Below, in pieces: positions 19,701 through 26,998 of a stretch of DNA of 35,895 nt. The stretch spans positions 7,501 through 43,395 of the forward strand of contig JAPLLG010000011.1 of assembly GCA_026387665.1 (NCBI GenBank), written 5' to 3'. Positions within the stretch are counted from its first letter, which is position 1. Each line of letters begins with the position of its first letter. Made by a program: the position numbers and the translations under genes. Below the pieces are notes generated by a model that worked only from the letters and a program-made list of their open reading frames with translations, was not told the origin of the DNA and did no database searches. The stretch is from Nitrospirota bacterium. Its GTDB lineage: Bacteria; Nitrospirota; Nitrospiria; Nitrospirales; Nitrospiraceae.

Positions 19701-20762
19701 CTACCGTGACCGGATCAGATAGGCAATCAGCATGGCGCTGAAGATGAGAAGAGAAAGGGTGATGGCATATTGGATGGTCGGATTTTCGATCCCCAGAGGC
19801 GCCTGTGCGGTCACAGATCTGGTCGCCCTGGTAAACTCCGGGCCCTTCTCAAAAAAGACCTTGGAGAAATCGTCCCGCCCCTTGAACTTGGCATCGGAGA
19901 AATCCGCTGTCGATCGGAACGTGGCCCGGCGAAAATAGGCATCCCCCTCGAACAGGGTGAAGGTAAAAAACGCCTCCCGGTCGAACGATGCCTCAGAGAA
20001 ATCCGCCAGACCCTGAAAACGGCTCCCGGAAAACCCGGTGCCCAACTTGAAATAGGTGCGCGACAGATTGGCATCCTTCTGGAACACCACCTCCAGGAAC
20101 TCCGCCAGCCCGTTGAATCCCGACTGCTGAAAGGTCACCGGCCCCTGAAAGACCGATCGGTGAAATCGCGTGTGAGGGCCAAAGGCCGTTTTCTCGGCCA
20201 ATACATCGCGCAGGAATCGCCCCTGCACAAAATAACTCTCTTTCAGGAATATCGCGCCAGACAGGGTCACGGGCTGCACAAAGACGGTCCGCGAAAGATC
20301 CACGATCTGCTCAAACGTGGTCCCGCTAAACGTGACAGGCCCCTTCACCACCAATAGCCCTTGCGCCGATTGATGTCTGATCGCCCCGCGCACCACAGAA
20401 TTCACGATCATCATGGAGCCGGGAATCACACGGGCCTCGCGCCCCTGCAGCTCCTTCATCCCATCAAGTTCCGGCGGCAATGGCCCCACAGTCAACGCAT
20501 CCAGCGACAAGTCCCCGCGCACCACCACCCCTGAGAGATCGATCCCCTTCCCCTCTTTGAACGCCTGCAAGAGCTGCGTCGCATCCACCACTCGCGCCTC
20601 CCGCTCTTGCTCCGTACAGTCGGCGCTCAGATGCAGCCTCAGAGCTGCGTCAGGCCCTGAGGCAACCGTCTCCTCCTGGCAATTCGAGGCCACAGCCCCC
20701 AACGGCAGCCAGAGAAAGGCCAGCCCCCCCACCATGATCCAGGCACAGACTCGATTTATCAT
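19701..20762 (-). CDS. Exported membrane-anchored pentapeptide-repeat-like protein
   Basis: 353-residue protein with a signal peptide (VCAWIMVGGLAFLWLPLGAV, then ASNC) and a C-terminal membrane segment (ITLSLLIFSAMLIAYLI). Between them are degenerate pentapeptide-type repeats with phenylalanine at the central position (FSGTTFEQIVDLSRTVF, FSGSRFQGLADFSEASFD, FRSTADFSDAKFKGRDDFS), implying a right-handed quadrilateral beta helix outside the cytoplasm. I place the start at ATG 20762, with AAGGG upstream; an in-frame TTG further out is unlikely. The function of such exported pentapeptide proteins is unknown to me. It does not resemble Qnr-type DNA mimics, which are cytoplasmic. Confidence 0.78.
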   Translation of the reverse strand: MINRVCAWIMVGGLAFLWLPLGAVASNCQEETVASGPDAALRLHLSADCTEQEREARVVDATQLLQAFKEGKGIDLSGVVVRGDLSLDALTVGPLPPELDGMKELQGREARVIPGSMMIVNSVVRGAIRHQSAQGLLVVKGPVTFSGTTFEQIVDLSRTVFVQPVTLSGAIFLKESYFVQGRFLRDVLAEKTAFGPHTRFHRSVFQGPVTFQQSGFNGLAEFLEVVFQKDANLSRTYFKLGTGFSGSRFQGLADFSEASFDREAFFTFTLFEGDAYFRRATFRSTADFSDAKFKGRDDFSKVFFEKGPEFTRATRSVTAQAPLGIENPTIQYAITLSLLIFSAMLIAYLIRSR

Positions 20763-20855
20763 GCGGCCCTTATACGAAATGCCACGGCCCAACGCAAGAC
20801 AAGAACCGCGAACCAGCTGGACGGCCCAACCGGATTTGCTACACTTTCACAAGCC

Positions 20856-20948
20856 GTAAGACCTGAAACGTCAAATGTGAAAGATTTCAAAAAAAAGAGC
20901 GCTCGGTAATCCTGCGTTTCACGTTTCACGTCTTACTTTTCACGTTTC
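20856..20948. repeat. F2 inverted repeat, copy b
   Basis: Left part CCTGAAACGTCAAATGTGAA and right part GCGTTTCACGTTTCACG extended by further TTTCACG units, with an internal AAGAGCGCTCGGTAATC segment. That segment is close to the interior of the copy at 23877-23970. It lies in the divergent gap between the pentapeptide gene and the Lon-type peptidase gene, so it may overlap their promoters. Confidence 0.7.
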
Positions 20949-20964
20949 TTGAGATGGAAGCCCC

Positions 20965-21612
20965 ATGATGCCACGCCAGCTTGCCGCCACCTGCACAGTG
21001 ATCCTCACCCTCCTCTGGGGAATCCCGATCGCGGTCCCGGCTGACAGGGCGATTGAACTCCCGGTCCTGGCGGCGATCAGCCAGAACCATCTCGGCGTGT
21101 TTGAGATTCTCATGATGTGGTGGGAGAAGAAGCCCGAGCCGAACCCCGTTCAGCTACAATGGCGCCTCGCGGGCGTAACGCTGGGCAACACCCACCTAGG
21201 CTCGATGGCTCAGGCCTTTGCCTATGCCATTGAACGCACGCCCTCAATCCAACATAGCGGGACCGTCTCTGTGCAAGGAGTCGCCTATCAACCGACCAGC
21301 AGCGACGGGCCCAGCGCCGGCGCCGCGATGACGGTGGGGTTCATTGCCCTATTCAAAGGAGAGCCCATTCAGCGAGGCATAGCCATGACAGGCACCTTGG
21401 AACCGGGAGGACAGATCGGCCCGGTCGGCAGTATCCCGGATAAGGTTCGCGCCGCCGCGCGGGAAGGCTACCGCACGATACTGGTTCCACGCGGACAAAT
21501 TCATGACGCGCGATGGAACCTGAACGAATTGGGGTTTCAGCTCAATGTGACGGTGAAAGAAGTCGAGACGATCGACGAGGCGTATCAACTGATGACCGGG
21601 CGGCGGATCTAA
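20965..21612 (+). CDS. Exported Lon-type (S16) serine peptidase lacking the ATPase
   Basis: 215-residue protein with an N-terminal signal peptide (LAATCTVILTLLWGIPIAVPA) followed directly by a Lon proteolytic domain. The Ser-Lys dyad is visible: Ser117 in SSDGPSAGAAMT and Lys160 in GPVGSIPDKVRAAAREG. The spacing of 43 residues equals that of E. coli Lon (Ser679/Lys722). TGTLEPGGQIGPVG is the characteristic strand before the lysine. There is no AAA+ module and no substrate-binding N-domain. The protein would therefore act outside the cytoplasm without ATP, either on unfolded or specific substrates or as a self-processing factor. It starts with two ATGs (20965, 20968), with GGAAG just upstream. 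Its stop is followed after 2 nt by repeat P1c. Confidence 0.85.
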   Translation: MMPRQLAATCTVILTLLWGIPIAVPADRAIELPVLAAISQNHLGVFEILMMWWEKKPEPNPVQLQWRLAGVTLGNTHLGSMAQAFAYAIERTPSIQHSGTVSVQGVAYQPTSSDGPSAGAAMTVGFIALFKGEPIQRGIAMTGTLEPGGQIGPVGSIPDKVRAAAREGYRTILVPRGQIHDARWNLNELGFQLNVTVKEVETIDEAYQLMTGRRI

Positions 21613-21614
21613 AT

Positions 21615-21737
21615 CAGGATGCTGAAAAAGTCTGCCAGCGTCGTTCTCGCATCGTTCAGACCCTCAACGTACCCTACGGGTATGCCTCGGATCTTCACTC
21701 GCTGCGGCCTCGCTGAACAGCCTTTTTGAGCATCTTG
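21615..21737 (-). repeat. P1 palindromic element, copy c
   Basis: Reverse-oriented P1 copy (CAGGATGCTGAAAAAGTCTG on the left, GAGCATCTTG on the right) with internal hairpin CGTACCC-TAC-GGGTATG. It fills the whole space between two convergent genes: it starts 2 nt after the stop of the Lon-type peptidase and ends on the base before the stop of the minus-strand gene. It is well placed to be a bidirectional terminator. Confidence 0.85.
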
Positions 21738-22193
21738 TCAAATCGTCGCTGCCGTGGCTCCCTGCATGATCGCGTCATACTCCGCTTGCGTCAGCCGATG
21801 CATGCCTAAGGCCAATCGCCGATTGAGCTCAGCCTGATCGGGAATCTGCAATACGTTGAGCAACAAGGCCTGGCTCACGCCGGACGAACAGGCCAGGGGG
21901 CGCACTGCGTCGATTCGCACAAAGCCAAATCGGGCTTCCGTTCTCAGCTCATCACTGAGAAACGCATCCAGGTCGGCGAAGTCCAGCACCGGCGACAGGA
22001 TCTGAAACTCGGCGCAGAGTCCGACCTTCAGCACATACACCAGGCCGCGGGACCCTGGATCGAGGTAGGTCTGGAGATTCGTGCGGATCAGCCCGGTGCA
22101 GAGCCCCCAGAGCCTATGTCCAAGTTGCAGTTCGGCGCTTTCCTCCGAGGTGCGCTCTCGCAAGGCACCAGCCACGAACAAAAAATGACTCAT
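21738..22193 (-). CDS. Hypothetical protein
   Basis: 151-residue soluble protein beginning MSHFLFVAGALRERTSEESA. I do not recognise a family. The sequence is a mix of alpha and beta segments (GLVYVLKVGLCAEFQILSPV) ending in a short helical region (LTQAEYDAIMQGATA). I chose ATG 22193 over an upstream ATG at 22253 because the added residues (cysteine-rich, no signal character) look like read-through of non-coding DNA. No clear ribosome binding site is visible. It is convergent with the Lon-type peptidase gene, with only repeat P1c between, and downstream of the histone-like gene on the same strand. Confidence 0.6.
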   Translation of the reverse strand: MSHFLFVAGALRERTSEESAELQLGHRLWGLCTGLIRTNLQTYLDPGSRGLVYVLKVGLCAEFQILSPVLDFADLDAFLSDELRTEARFGFVRIDAVRPLACSSGVSQALLLNVLQIPDQAELNRRLALGMHRLTQAEYDAIMQGATAATI

Positions 22194-22320
22194 AGGATAT
22201 TCATCGCGGGCATTCAGCAGGAAGATGGCACACAGGCAGAAGGGACGCCACAAGACCGGAATACCGTTCCCGTATCATCTCGCCGGACGACTCGGCGAGA
22301 CCTGGCATCCCATGCGGGCG

Positions 22321-22860
22321 TTAGTGCGTGTGGTAATCGTCTGCGTCGTCTAACAGGCTCTCCGGCTTTTCAAGGAAATCTGAATCTTCATCTTCCCCGT
22401 CCAGCGTGAGCTCTTCTTCCACGTCTTCATCGACTTCATCGGCCATATCCACATCTTCGGGCAGCTCATCCTCAAGGTCGGCATCCTTCGGCATCGGCGA
22501 TCCCAGCGGCCGCAACAACACGGGCTTCTGAGGCGCCTCCTCCACGAACGATGGCACAGGCTTTCTGACAGGAACGGGAGCCGCCGGTGCGGACGAAACG
22601 ACGGCAACCTTCTTCACGGCTGTTTTCTTCGCAGCGGGCTTGGGGGCCGCGACCGACCGCTTCTTGGCAGTCTTCGCCACCACTTTCTTTGCGGCTGATT
22701 TCTTGGCTGCTTTTTTGGGGGCTGATTTCTTCACAGTTTTCTTGACTGCCTTCTTTGCCGCCGGCTTCTTCACTGCCGTCTTCACGGCAGACTTCGCCTT
22801 GGCTTTGGCCTTCGCCTTTACAGGGGTCTTCTTCGCTGGTTTCTTCTTATTCTTCGCCAT
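22321..22860 (-). CDS. Histone H1-like Lys/Ala-rich protein with acidic tail
   Basis: 179-residue protein of two opposite halves. Residues 1-85 are almost only Lys, Ala, Val and Thr with repeated KKPAAKKAVKK-type units, like the C-terminal tails of eukaryotic histone H1 and bacterial H1-like DNA-binding proteins. A Pro/Val hinge follows (about 88-115). The rest is strongly acidic (EDELPEDVDMADEVDEDVEE) and ends DDYHTH. The basic half should bind DNA or RNA without specificity; the acidic tail could restrain it or bind basic proteins. The start is ATG 22860 in a clear MAKNKKKPAKK context. Low complexity makes exact homology untrustworthy, but the frame is clean and strongly biased, so I regard it as real. 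Confidence 0.8.
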   Translation of the reverse strand: MAKNKKKPAKKTPVKAKAKAKAKSAVKTAVKKPAAKKAVKKTVKKSAPKKAAKKSAAKKVVAKTAKKRSVAAPKPAAKKTAVKKVAVVSSAPAAPVPVRKPVPSFVEEAPQKPVLLRPLGSPMPKDADLEDELPEDVDMADEVDEDVEEELTLDGEDEDSDFLEKPESLLDDADDYHTH

Positions 22861-23144
22861 CGAAATGCTCCTCTCTCATCCATTGGATGTCTGACGCGGC
22901 CTCCATCTAGCATGAACCAATGGGGTCTTGCAACTAACAGCCCTTCCCGCCCTAACCAGATGAAAGAAAAGTCCCTCCCCCGCCACCCCCATGAGGTGAA
23001 TCGCACCGTTGCACCAGGGCCAGGAAGGCCCCTGATTCTCACGACTCCCACCCAGGCTTGCTCCGGACTGACCTGGTAAAATATCTGGCACAGAGGGAGC
23101 CGAATCCTTTTCGATTGGGACCGCTCTTATGGTATAGGAACCGG

Positions 23145-23537
23145 ATGCTCAGGAAGCGCTCTATGACCCCTCGTCTCCTCATCGCCCTGCTACTCACAGT
23201 GGGACTACTCCCGGCCTGGCCGACGGCAGCGACGCCTCCCTACACCGCTATCACGATTGAGAGTACCTCCCCCTACTTCGTTCCGAAATCCGTCACCATC
23301 TCGACCGGGTCTCCGATCAAGTGGGAAAACCCCACCGGATCAGAACATACCGTGACCCATATCGGCTGTGTGGAGGAGGGCGATCTCTGCGCCTTCGACT
23401 CCGGCCTCATGCTCCCCAACGGCACCTTTGCCGTCCCGGGTCTCGCTCCCGGCCGCTACCCCTACCTCTGCCGCATTCACCCCATCATGCGCGGAGTCAT
23501 CACCGTCACAGAGACGTTTGCCCCCTCGCAGCTCTAG
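23145..23537 (+). CDS. Exported type-1 copper protein (plastocyanin/cupredoxin-like)
   Basis: 130-residue cupredoxin with signal peptide (LLIALLLTVGLLPAWPTAAT). The copper ligands are all visible: His68 in SEHTV, and Cys109, His112 and Met115 in YLCRIHPIM, giving the C-x2-H-x2-M loop of plastocyanin/amicyanin-type proteins. The mature domain of about 100 residues is the family size. It probably carries electrons in the periplasm or binds copper; no adjacent redox enzyme shows its partner. Two starts are possible: ATG 23145 (AGGA upstream) and ATG 23163 (AGGAAG upstream); both keep the signal peptide. Confidence 0.88.
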   Translation: MLRKRSMTPRLLIALLLTVGLLPAWPTAATPPYTAITIESTSPYFVPKSVTISTGSPIKWENPTGSEHTVTHIGCVEEGDLCAFDSGLMLPNGTFAVPGLAPGRYPYLCRIHPIMRGVITVTETFAPSQL

Positions 23538-23555
23538 AGTTCGCCCAAAGAAAAG

Positions 23556-23680
23556 AGCGTATAGCGTATGGCTTATAGCTAGAAACCAGAGTCGGAACTA
23601 CCTAAACCAATAATCGACTCATCTTCACAACCGACAGTACTCTTTCCGAGCCATCAGCTATACGCCATTCGCTATCAGCT
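23556..23680. repeat. F3 inverted repeat, copy b
   Basis: Left arm GTATAGCGTATGGCTTATAG and right arm GCCATCAGCTATACGCCATT, complementary in the TATAGCGTATGGC part. The interior of about 75 bp is unlike that of the copy at 12793-12900. Located just after the cupredoxin gene. The next stretch (23681-23847) holds nothing I can identify. Confidence 0.7.
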
Positions 23681-23847
23681 CCCCCTCCCACGAACGACGC
23701 TTCACGATTCGTAAGGCCTTGCGAGAATCCTGGCCCCTCGTGTAGGCTGCGGCGCTCACACAGGTTGCCCAACAGGCTGCGGGAAAACTCGGTGAAAGAA
23801 AAAAGTACAGCTGAAATGTTTCGCATGCCTAGAAACTCCAATAGCCT

Positions 23848-24006
23848 CAGGATGCTCAAAAAGGCCGTCCAGCGGTTCGTGAGACGTGAATCGTCAAACG
23901 TGAAAGGTTTCGGAGAAGAAGCGCTCAGCCATCTTACGTTTCACTTTTCACGTTTTACCTTTCACGGTTTGCGAGAACGCCGCTGGCGGTCTTTTTCAGC
24001 ATCCTG
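23848..24006 (+). repeat. P1 palindromic element, copy d (interrupted)
   Basis: Starts CAGGATGCTCAAAAAGGCCG and ends GTCTTTTTCAGCATCCTG like other P1 copies, but the central hairpin is replaced by an F2 repeat (23877-23970). The methyltransferase start codon follows 7 nt after its end, leaving no room for a normal ribosome binding site. Confidence 0.82.
23877..23970. repeat. F2 inverted repeat, copy c, inside P1d
   Basis: Contains GTGAGACGTGAATCGTCAAA on the left and TTTCACTTTTCACGTTTTAC on the right around AGAAGCGCTCAGCCATC. The interior matches that of copy b. It replaces the apex of a P1 element. Confidence 0.72.
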
Positions 24007-24012
24007 CTAACC

Positions 24013-25503
24013 ATGAAACCAACTGTCGCCGCACACCAACCGCTCAGCCTCACCGGAGAGACCCTCAGTCTCCTGGCCTGGCACATCCCCGATCTCATCG
24101 CCTATCAACACCACGAAGACGAATGGTGGTTCGCCCCCCTCGATGACAACCTGCCCATCGTGCGATTGAATCGCACCGGCCTGGAGATGCTCCAAGCGAT
24201 GAACGGCCACACATCGGTTGCGGCGCTGCTGGAAAAATACGGCACGAGGGTCTGCGGACCGGACGGACAGCCAGGCCAATGGCATTTAGAACATTGGTCC
24301 CTCCCCACCTACTCCCTCTGCTACTACGGCACAGAGCCGCCGGGCGGCCACCGCCACAAGGCCAAGTGGGATCTGCTCCTCCAAGAAATCCGGGAAGGCT
24401 GGTCAGGGCAGGAAGGGTTCGAGGGGGAAGAGCACCTTGAAGACTTTCACCACCACGGACTGACCGACAGCGGCGAAGACGACGAACACTTCGACCTGAT
24501 CGAAACCACCGTCTCGCACCTCTTCCGGGAACCGAACGAAACCCTCAACGGCTTGACCTATGGCCGGCTCCTCATGAAGCAACTGCGAAAGCTGGGCTGG
24601 TTCAGCCCCAAGCCCCGCGTCATCGTGGAAGTGGGCGGAGGGCTCGGCTACCTCGCGCGTGAGTTGGGCAAGGAACTCCTGCCCTTTGAAAAACAGACCA
24701 TCCGGTACATCTCCCTCGACATCACCCAGCCCTTCCTCAAGCTGCAAGTCACCCGCGCCAAGGCCGGAGGCTGGGGCGGCATCGGCACCCGCGCCAACGG
24801 CGAATGGCTGCCCTTCAAAGACAACTCCGTCGACCTCGTCATCGACAACGAGAACATGGCCGACATGACGCCGGTAAAGCTGACCAGGAAAGAGCTCCAA
24901 GAAGGAACAGGCGACACGCCGCAACATCAGGAAGCGCTGGATTGGATCAGGCGCGTGAGACTGCCGCTGGGCCAGGACCTGCCGGAAGACGTGATCTTCA
25001 ACCTCGGCCCCTTTCGCTTCGTCGCAGAGCTCTGGCGGGTCTTGAAGCCAGGAGGCAGGGCCTTCCTCACGGAATTCGGGATCGAGGAAGGCTGGCCTGC
25101 GCCGGTCAAGCTGCCTGGCCATACGGAGTACGAAGTCCAGTACAGCCATCTCCGCCAAGCCGTGCGTTGGCTCGGCTTCCAGGAGCGCTATCTCTCCCTG
25201 CCCCAATTCCTCGCCATCAAGCCGGACACCAAGGTGCTCTGCACCGGCGCGGCCTATACCATTCAGCGGTTCTGCCAGGCCATGCACAAGCCCTTCCCCG
25301 TGCGGGCCTACACAGAGAAAGAACTGCAACAGGCCCTGGGCGACATGCTCCCCAAACTCCACGGCTGCCACTACCACGACGTAGTAGATCCCGCCTGGTT
25401 CGGCCTCATCGACTTCAAAGTCTTGTTATTGGAAAAACCAGGCGGAGCCCCGAAAGCCAGCTTCTCGGAGAACCAAGGCTATCGGTGGTATTCGCAAAAA
25501 TAG
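24013..25503 (+). CDS. PqqD-like domain fused to class I SAM-dependent methyltransferase
   Basis: 496-residue protein. The N-terminal region (about 40-75, LPIVRLNRTGLEMLQAMNGH followed by TSVAALLEKYG) resembles a PqqD-type peptide-binding domain. The C-terminal half is a Rossmann methyltransferase: SAM motif I is VIVEVGGGLGYLARELG (about 205-221), the acidic loop SLDIT is motif II, GEWLPFKDNSVDLVIDNENM holds the motif III/IV equivalents and ELWRVLKPGGRAFLTEFG is the typical post-motif. PqqD domains present peptides to modifying enzymes, so peptide or protein methylation is possible, but no precursor peptide or radical-SAM gene is adjacent. ATG 24013 lacks a ribosome binding site. A diverged copy of its 3' end lies at 26372-26453. 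Confidence 0.78.
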   Translation: MKPTVAAHQPLSLTGETLSLLAWHIPDLIAYQHHEDEWWFAPLDDNLPIVRLNRTGLEMLQAMNGHTSVAALLEKYGTRVCGPDGQPGQWHLEHWSLPTYSLCYYGTEPPGGHRHKAKWDLLLQEIREGWSGQEGFEGEEHLEDFHHHGLTDSGEDDEHFDLIETTVSHLFREPNETLNGLTYGRLLMKQLRKLGWFSPKPRVIVEVGGGLGYLARELGKELLPFEKQTIRYISLDITQPFLKLQVTRAKAGGWGGIGTRANGEWLPFKDNSVDLVIDNENMADMTPVKLTRKELQEGTGDTPQHQEALDWIRRVRLPLGQDLPEDVIFNLGPFRFVAELWRVLKPGGRAFLTEFGIEEGWPAPVKLPGHTEYEVQYSHLRQAVRWLGFQERYLSLPQFLAIKPDTKVLCTGAAYTIQRFCQAMHKPFPVRAYTEKELQQALGDMLPKLHGCHYHDVVDPAWFGLIDFKVLLLEKPGGAPKASFSENQGYRWYSQK

Positions 25504-25532
25504 GCAGGAAAGCTGTCAGCGTTCAACGATCA

Positions 25533-25550
25533 GCACAGATTCAACTGTGC
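25533..25550. terminator. Hairpin between convergent genes
   Basis: GCACAG and CTGTGC pair perfectly around the 6-nt loop ATTCAA, between the convergent methyltransferase and nucleotidyltransferase genes. There is no long T-run, so terminator function is only suggested by position. Confidence 0.4.
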
Positions 25551-25561
25551 GTCAGAAGCCC

Positions 25562-26095
25562 TTACCCGCGAAGATTCAGTTTAGCCTTCCATCCCTCGAC
25601 ATAGCTCCAGTCCACCTGGAGCTCAGCCTGGCGAGCCCGGATTTTTTCGAGATCCGCTTGATCTTGCAGGCGACCGGCCAGAGTCTTCAGTACAATCAAA
25701 TCCTCTATCGCCAGAATCGGCACATCAAGTTCGCCGAAGACAATCATCCGCCGACGAGAGAGCGCCGTCTTAAGATAATCCGAGTCCGCCAACAGAATAT
25801 CGACGACCACATCTTGGCCGCCGCGAATGCCCACCGCGCGCCAGATTGAGATTCCCTGAAACACCATGGGGGCAGAATGGATCACGGTCGAATCGAACTG
25901 GGATGCGAGCAGGGATTCGATGCCTTCACGGGTGGGCTGCTCGATGAGCATGAGCAAATCGATGTCCGTCGTGGCGCGTGGTTCAACGAGCGCACTGTAG
26001 GCCCATCCCCCGGCTAACGCATAGTGAAGGCCACGTCGATTGAACTCAGTAATGAGGGTGGAAAGCGCCTGAACTAGGAAGGACTCTGCTGCCAT
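25562..26095 (-). CDS. Nucleotidyltransferase-fold protein
   Basis: 177-residue protein of the polymerase-beta-like nucleotidyltransferase superfamily. The signature GGWAYSALVEPRATTDIDLLM contains the GG(x)nDxD active-site pattern (TDIDLLM). PILAIEDLIVLKTLAGRLQD is the helix that follows in the DUF6036/AbiEii-like subgroup. VVVDILLADSD supplies a third acidic strand. Proteins of this type include toxins that modify tRNA or proteins (MenA/AbiEii, MNT) and antibiotic nucleotidyltransferases. The start overlaps the upstream small gene by 22 bp. Together with that partner it could form a toxin-antitoxin-like pair. It lies in an accessory zone flanked by gene-end duplications. Confidence 0.8.
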   Translation of the reverse strand: MAAESFLVQALSTLITEFNRRGLHYALAGGWAYSALVEPRATTDIDLLMLIEQPTREGIESLLASQFDSTVIHSAPMVFQGISIWRAVGIRGGQDVVVDILLADSDYLKTALSRRRMIVFGELDVPILAIEDLIVLKTLAGRLQDQADLEKIRARQAELQVDWSYVEGWKAKLNLRG

Positions 26096-26271
26096 GCCTG
26101 CTCTTTCGCGCGCCGGATCTCGCGCATGACCTGTGCCATGGCATCGCCAACGAGGGTGCCTTGCTGCACCACCGATTGGCGCAAAGCCAAGCCAAGCTCG
26201 GTGAGTTCGATGGTGCGGCGCAAATTATCGGCGATCCGCGCATCTTCGACATTGTCGTCTGATCGTCGCAT
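26074..26271 (-). CDS. Small partner protein of the nucleotidyltransferase
   Basis: 65-residue helical protein beginning MRRSDDNVEDARIADNLRRT and continuing ELTELGLALRQSVVQQGTLV. It overlaps the nucleotidyltransferase start by 22 bp, implying translational coupling. Size and position are those of an antitoxin or regulator, but it is not a HEPN protein and I do not recognise a DNA-binding motif. I chose ATG 26271 because residues upstream of it (YTLLRLLLRGCC) look non-coding. Confidence 0.62.
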   Translation of the reverse strand: MRRSDDNVEDARIADNLRRTIELTELGLALRQSVVQQGTLVGDAMAQVMREIRRAKEQAWQQSPS

Positions 26272-26371
26272 TGGACAGCAGCCTCGCAACAGTAATCTGA
26301 GCAAAGTGTACAAGACTCATTCAGCCGGAGCAACCTCCGGCTGACTTTAGGTGACGTACCCTTCCCTCTCC

Positions 26372-26453
26372 ACGGTGGTCTCCCCAGCCTGGTTCGGCCT
26401 CATCGACTTCAAAGTCCTGTTATTGGGAAAACCAGGAGGAGCCCCGAAAGCAT
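26372..26453 (+). pseudogene. Diverged 3'-end fragment of the methyltransferase gene
   Basis: Bases 26387-26451 match 25393-25457 of the intact methyltransferase gene at 62 of 65 positions without gaps (offset 994). The frame encodes PAWFGLIDFKVLLLGKPGG followed by APKA. Upstream, about five more codons align with mostly synonymous differences (GTG GTC against GTA GTA, CCA against CCC). Nothing else of the gene is present. The fragment runs directly into the nested element H-C and has the same orientation as the full gene, 0.9 kb further downstream. Confidence 0.85.
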
Positions 26454-26463
26454 GGGAGAAGCA

Positions 26464-26655
26464 GGGCAACCAGACTGCCCTTTGTGCTCGCGCAACGCGC
26501 GGCCTAAGAAGGGGGAAACGGGGCAGCCTGACCGTCCTCCTGCTCGCGGAACGCGCACGATGAGGCTGTGCTCGTTCGACGCGCGCATTCGAGGATCGAC
26601 CAGGCCACCCCTTGAAGGGAGAAGGAAGCGCACAGAGGGGAATCAACCAGGCCCT
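26464..26655. repeat. Nested hairpin-core element H-C
   Basis: The outer element has arm AGGGCAACCAGACTGCCCTT on the left and a partly complementary right arm ending AATCAACCAGGCCCT. Its left core half, with CAACG, is intact; its right core half is degraded to a short AAGCGCA remnant. Inside sits a complete element with arms 26520-26540 and about 26590-26610 and core 26541-26587. Its stem is GAACG/CGTTC and its apical hairpin GCAC-loop-GTGC. It lies between the methyltransferase fragment and the DUF2971 gene. Confidence 0.72.
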
Positions 26656-26798
26656 CACCGCTTGGCCCGTCCCGCGTATCTCGCACGTCTCGCGTCAAAG
26701 AAACTATGCGCACAGTGACGGACAGTCTGGTCGTCCTGCTGAGAGAGTAGAGGGAGAGCACGGAAAGGAATCCTCCGATCGGAAGACGAGATGTACGA

Positions 26799-26818
26799 TT
26801 GCAAGACCTGACCCCTAA
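26799..26818. repeat. REP-like half-site (GACCTGACCCC motif)
   Basis: Contains TTGCAAGACCTGACCCC, a motif I associate from experience with sequences next to REP-associated Y1 transposases (RAYT). No transposase gene is present in the window. Apart from this motif the stretch 26656-26998 contains nothing I can identify. Confidence 0.35.
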
Positions 26819-26998
26819 ATACCGCATTCGATTCGGCGCTTTCACCCCAAGAGGTTAACGCACCTTGAATGTTTGCTCATGAGTTATTGCTGTGCATTAC
26901 TTGAATTGGCACGTGATGATCGCCTCCTTTCCGGGAAAGCATTGCTGGCTGGATGGAAGCCGTGAAATACTATCAATTCTCTCTCCAGCTCAAAGTAT

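Noticed and set aside
26347-26658. Minus-strand open frame of 103 codons over element H-C
   Set aside because: It is low-complexity and read entirely from hairpin repeats; no start signal or family match.
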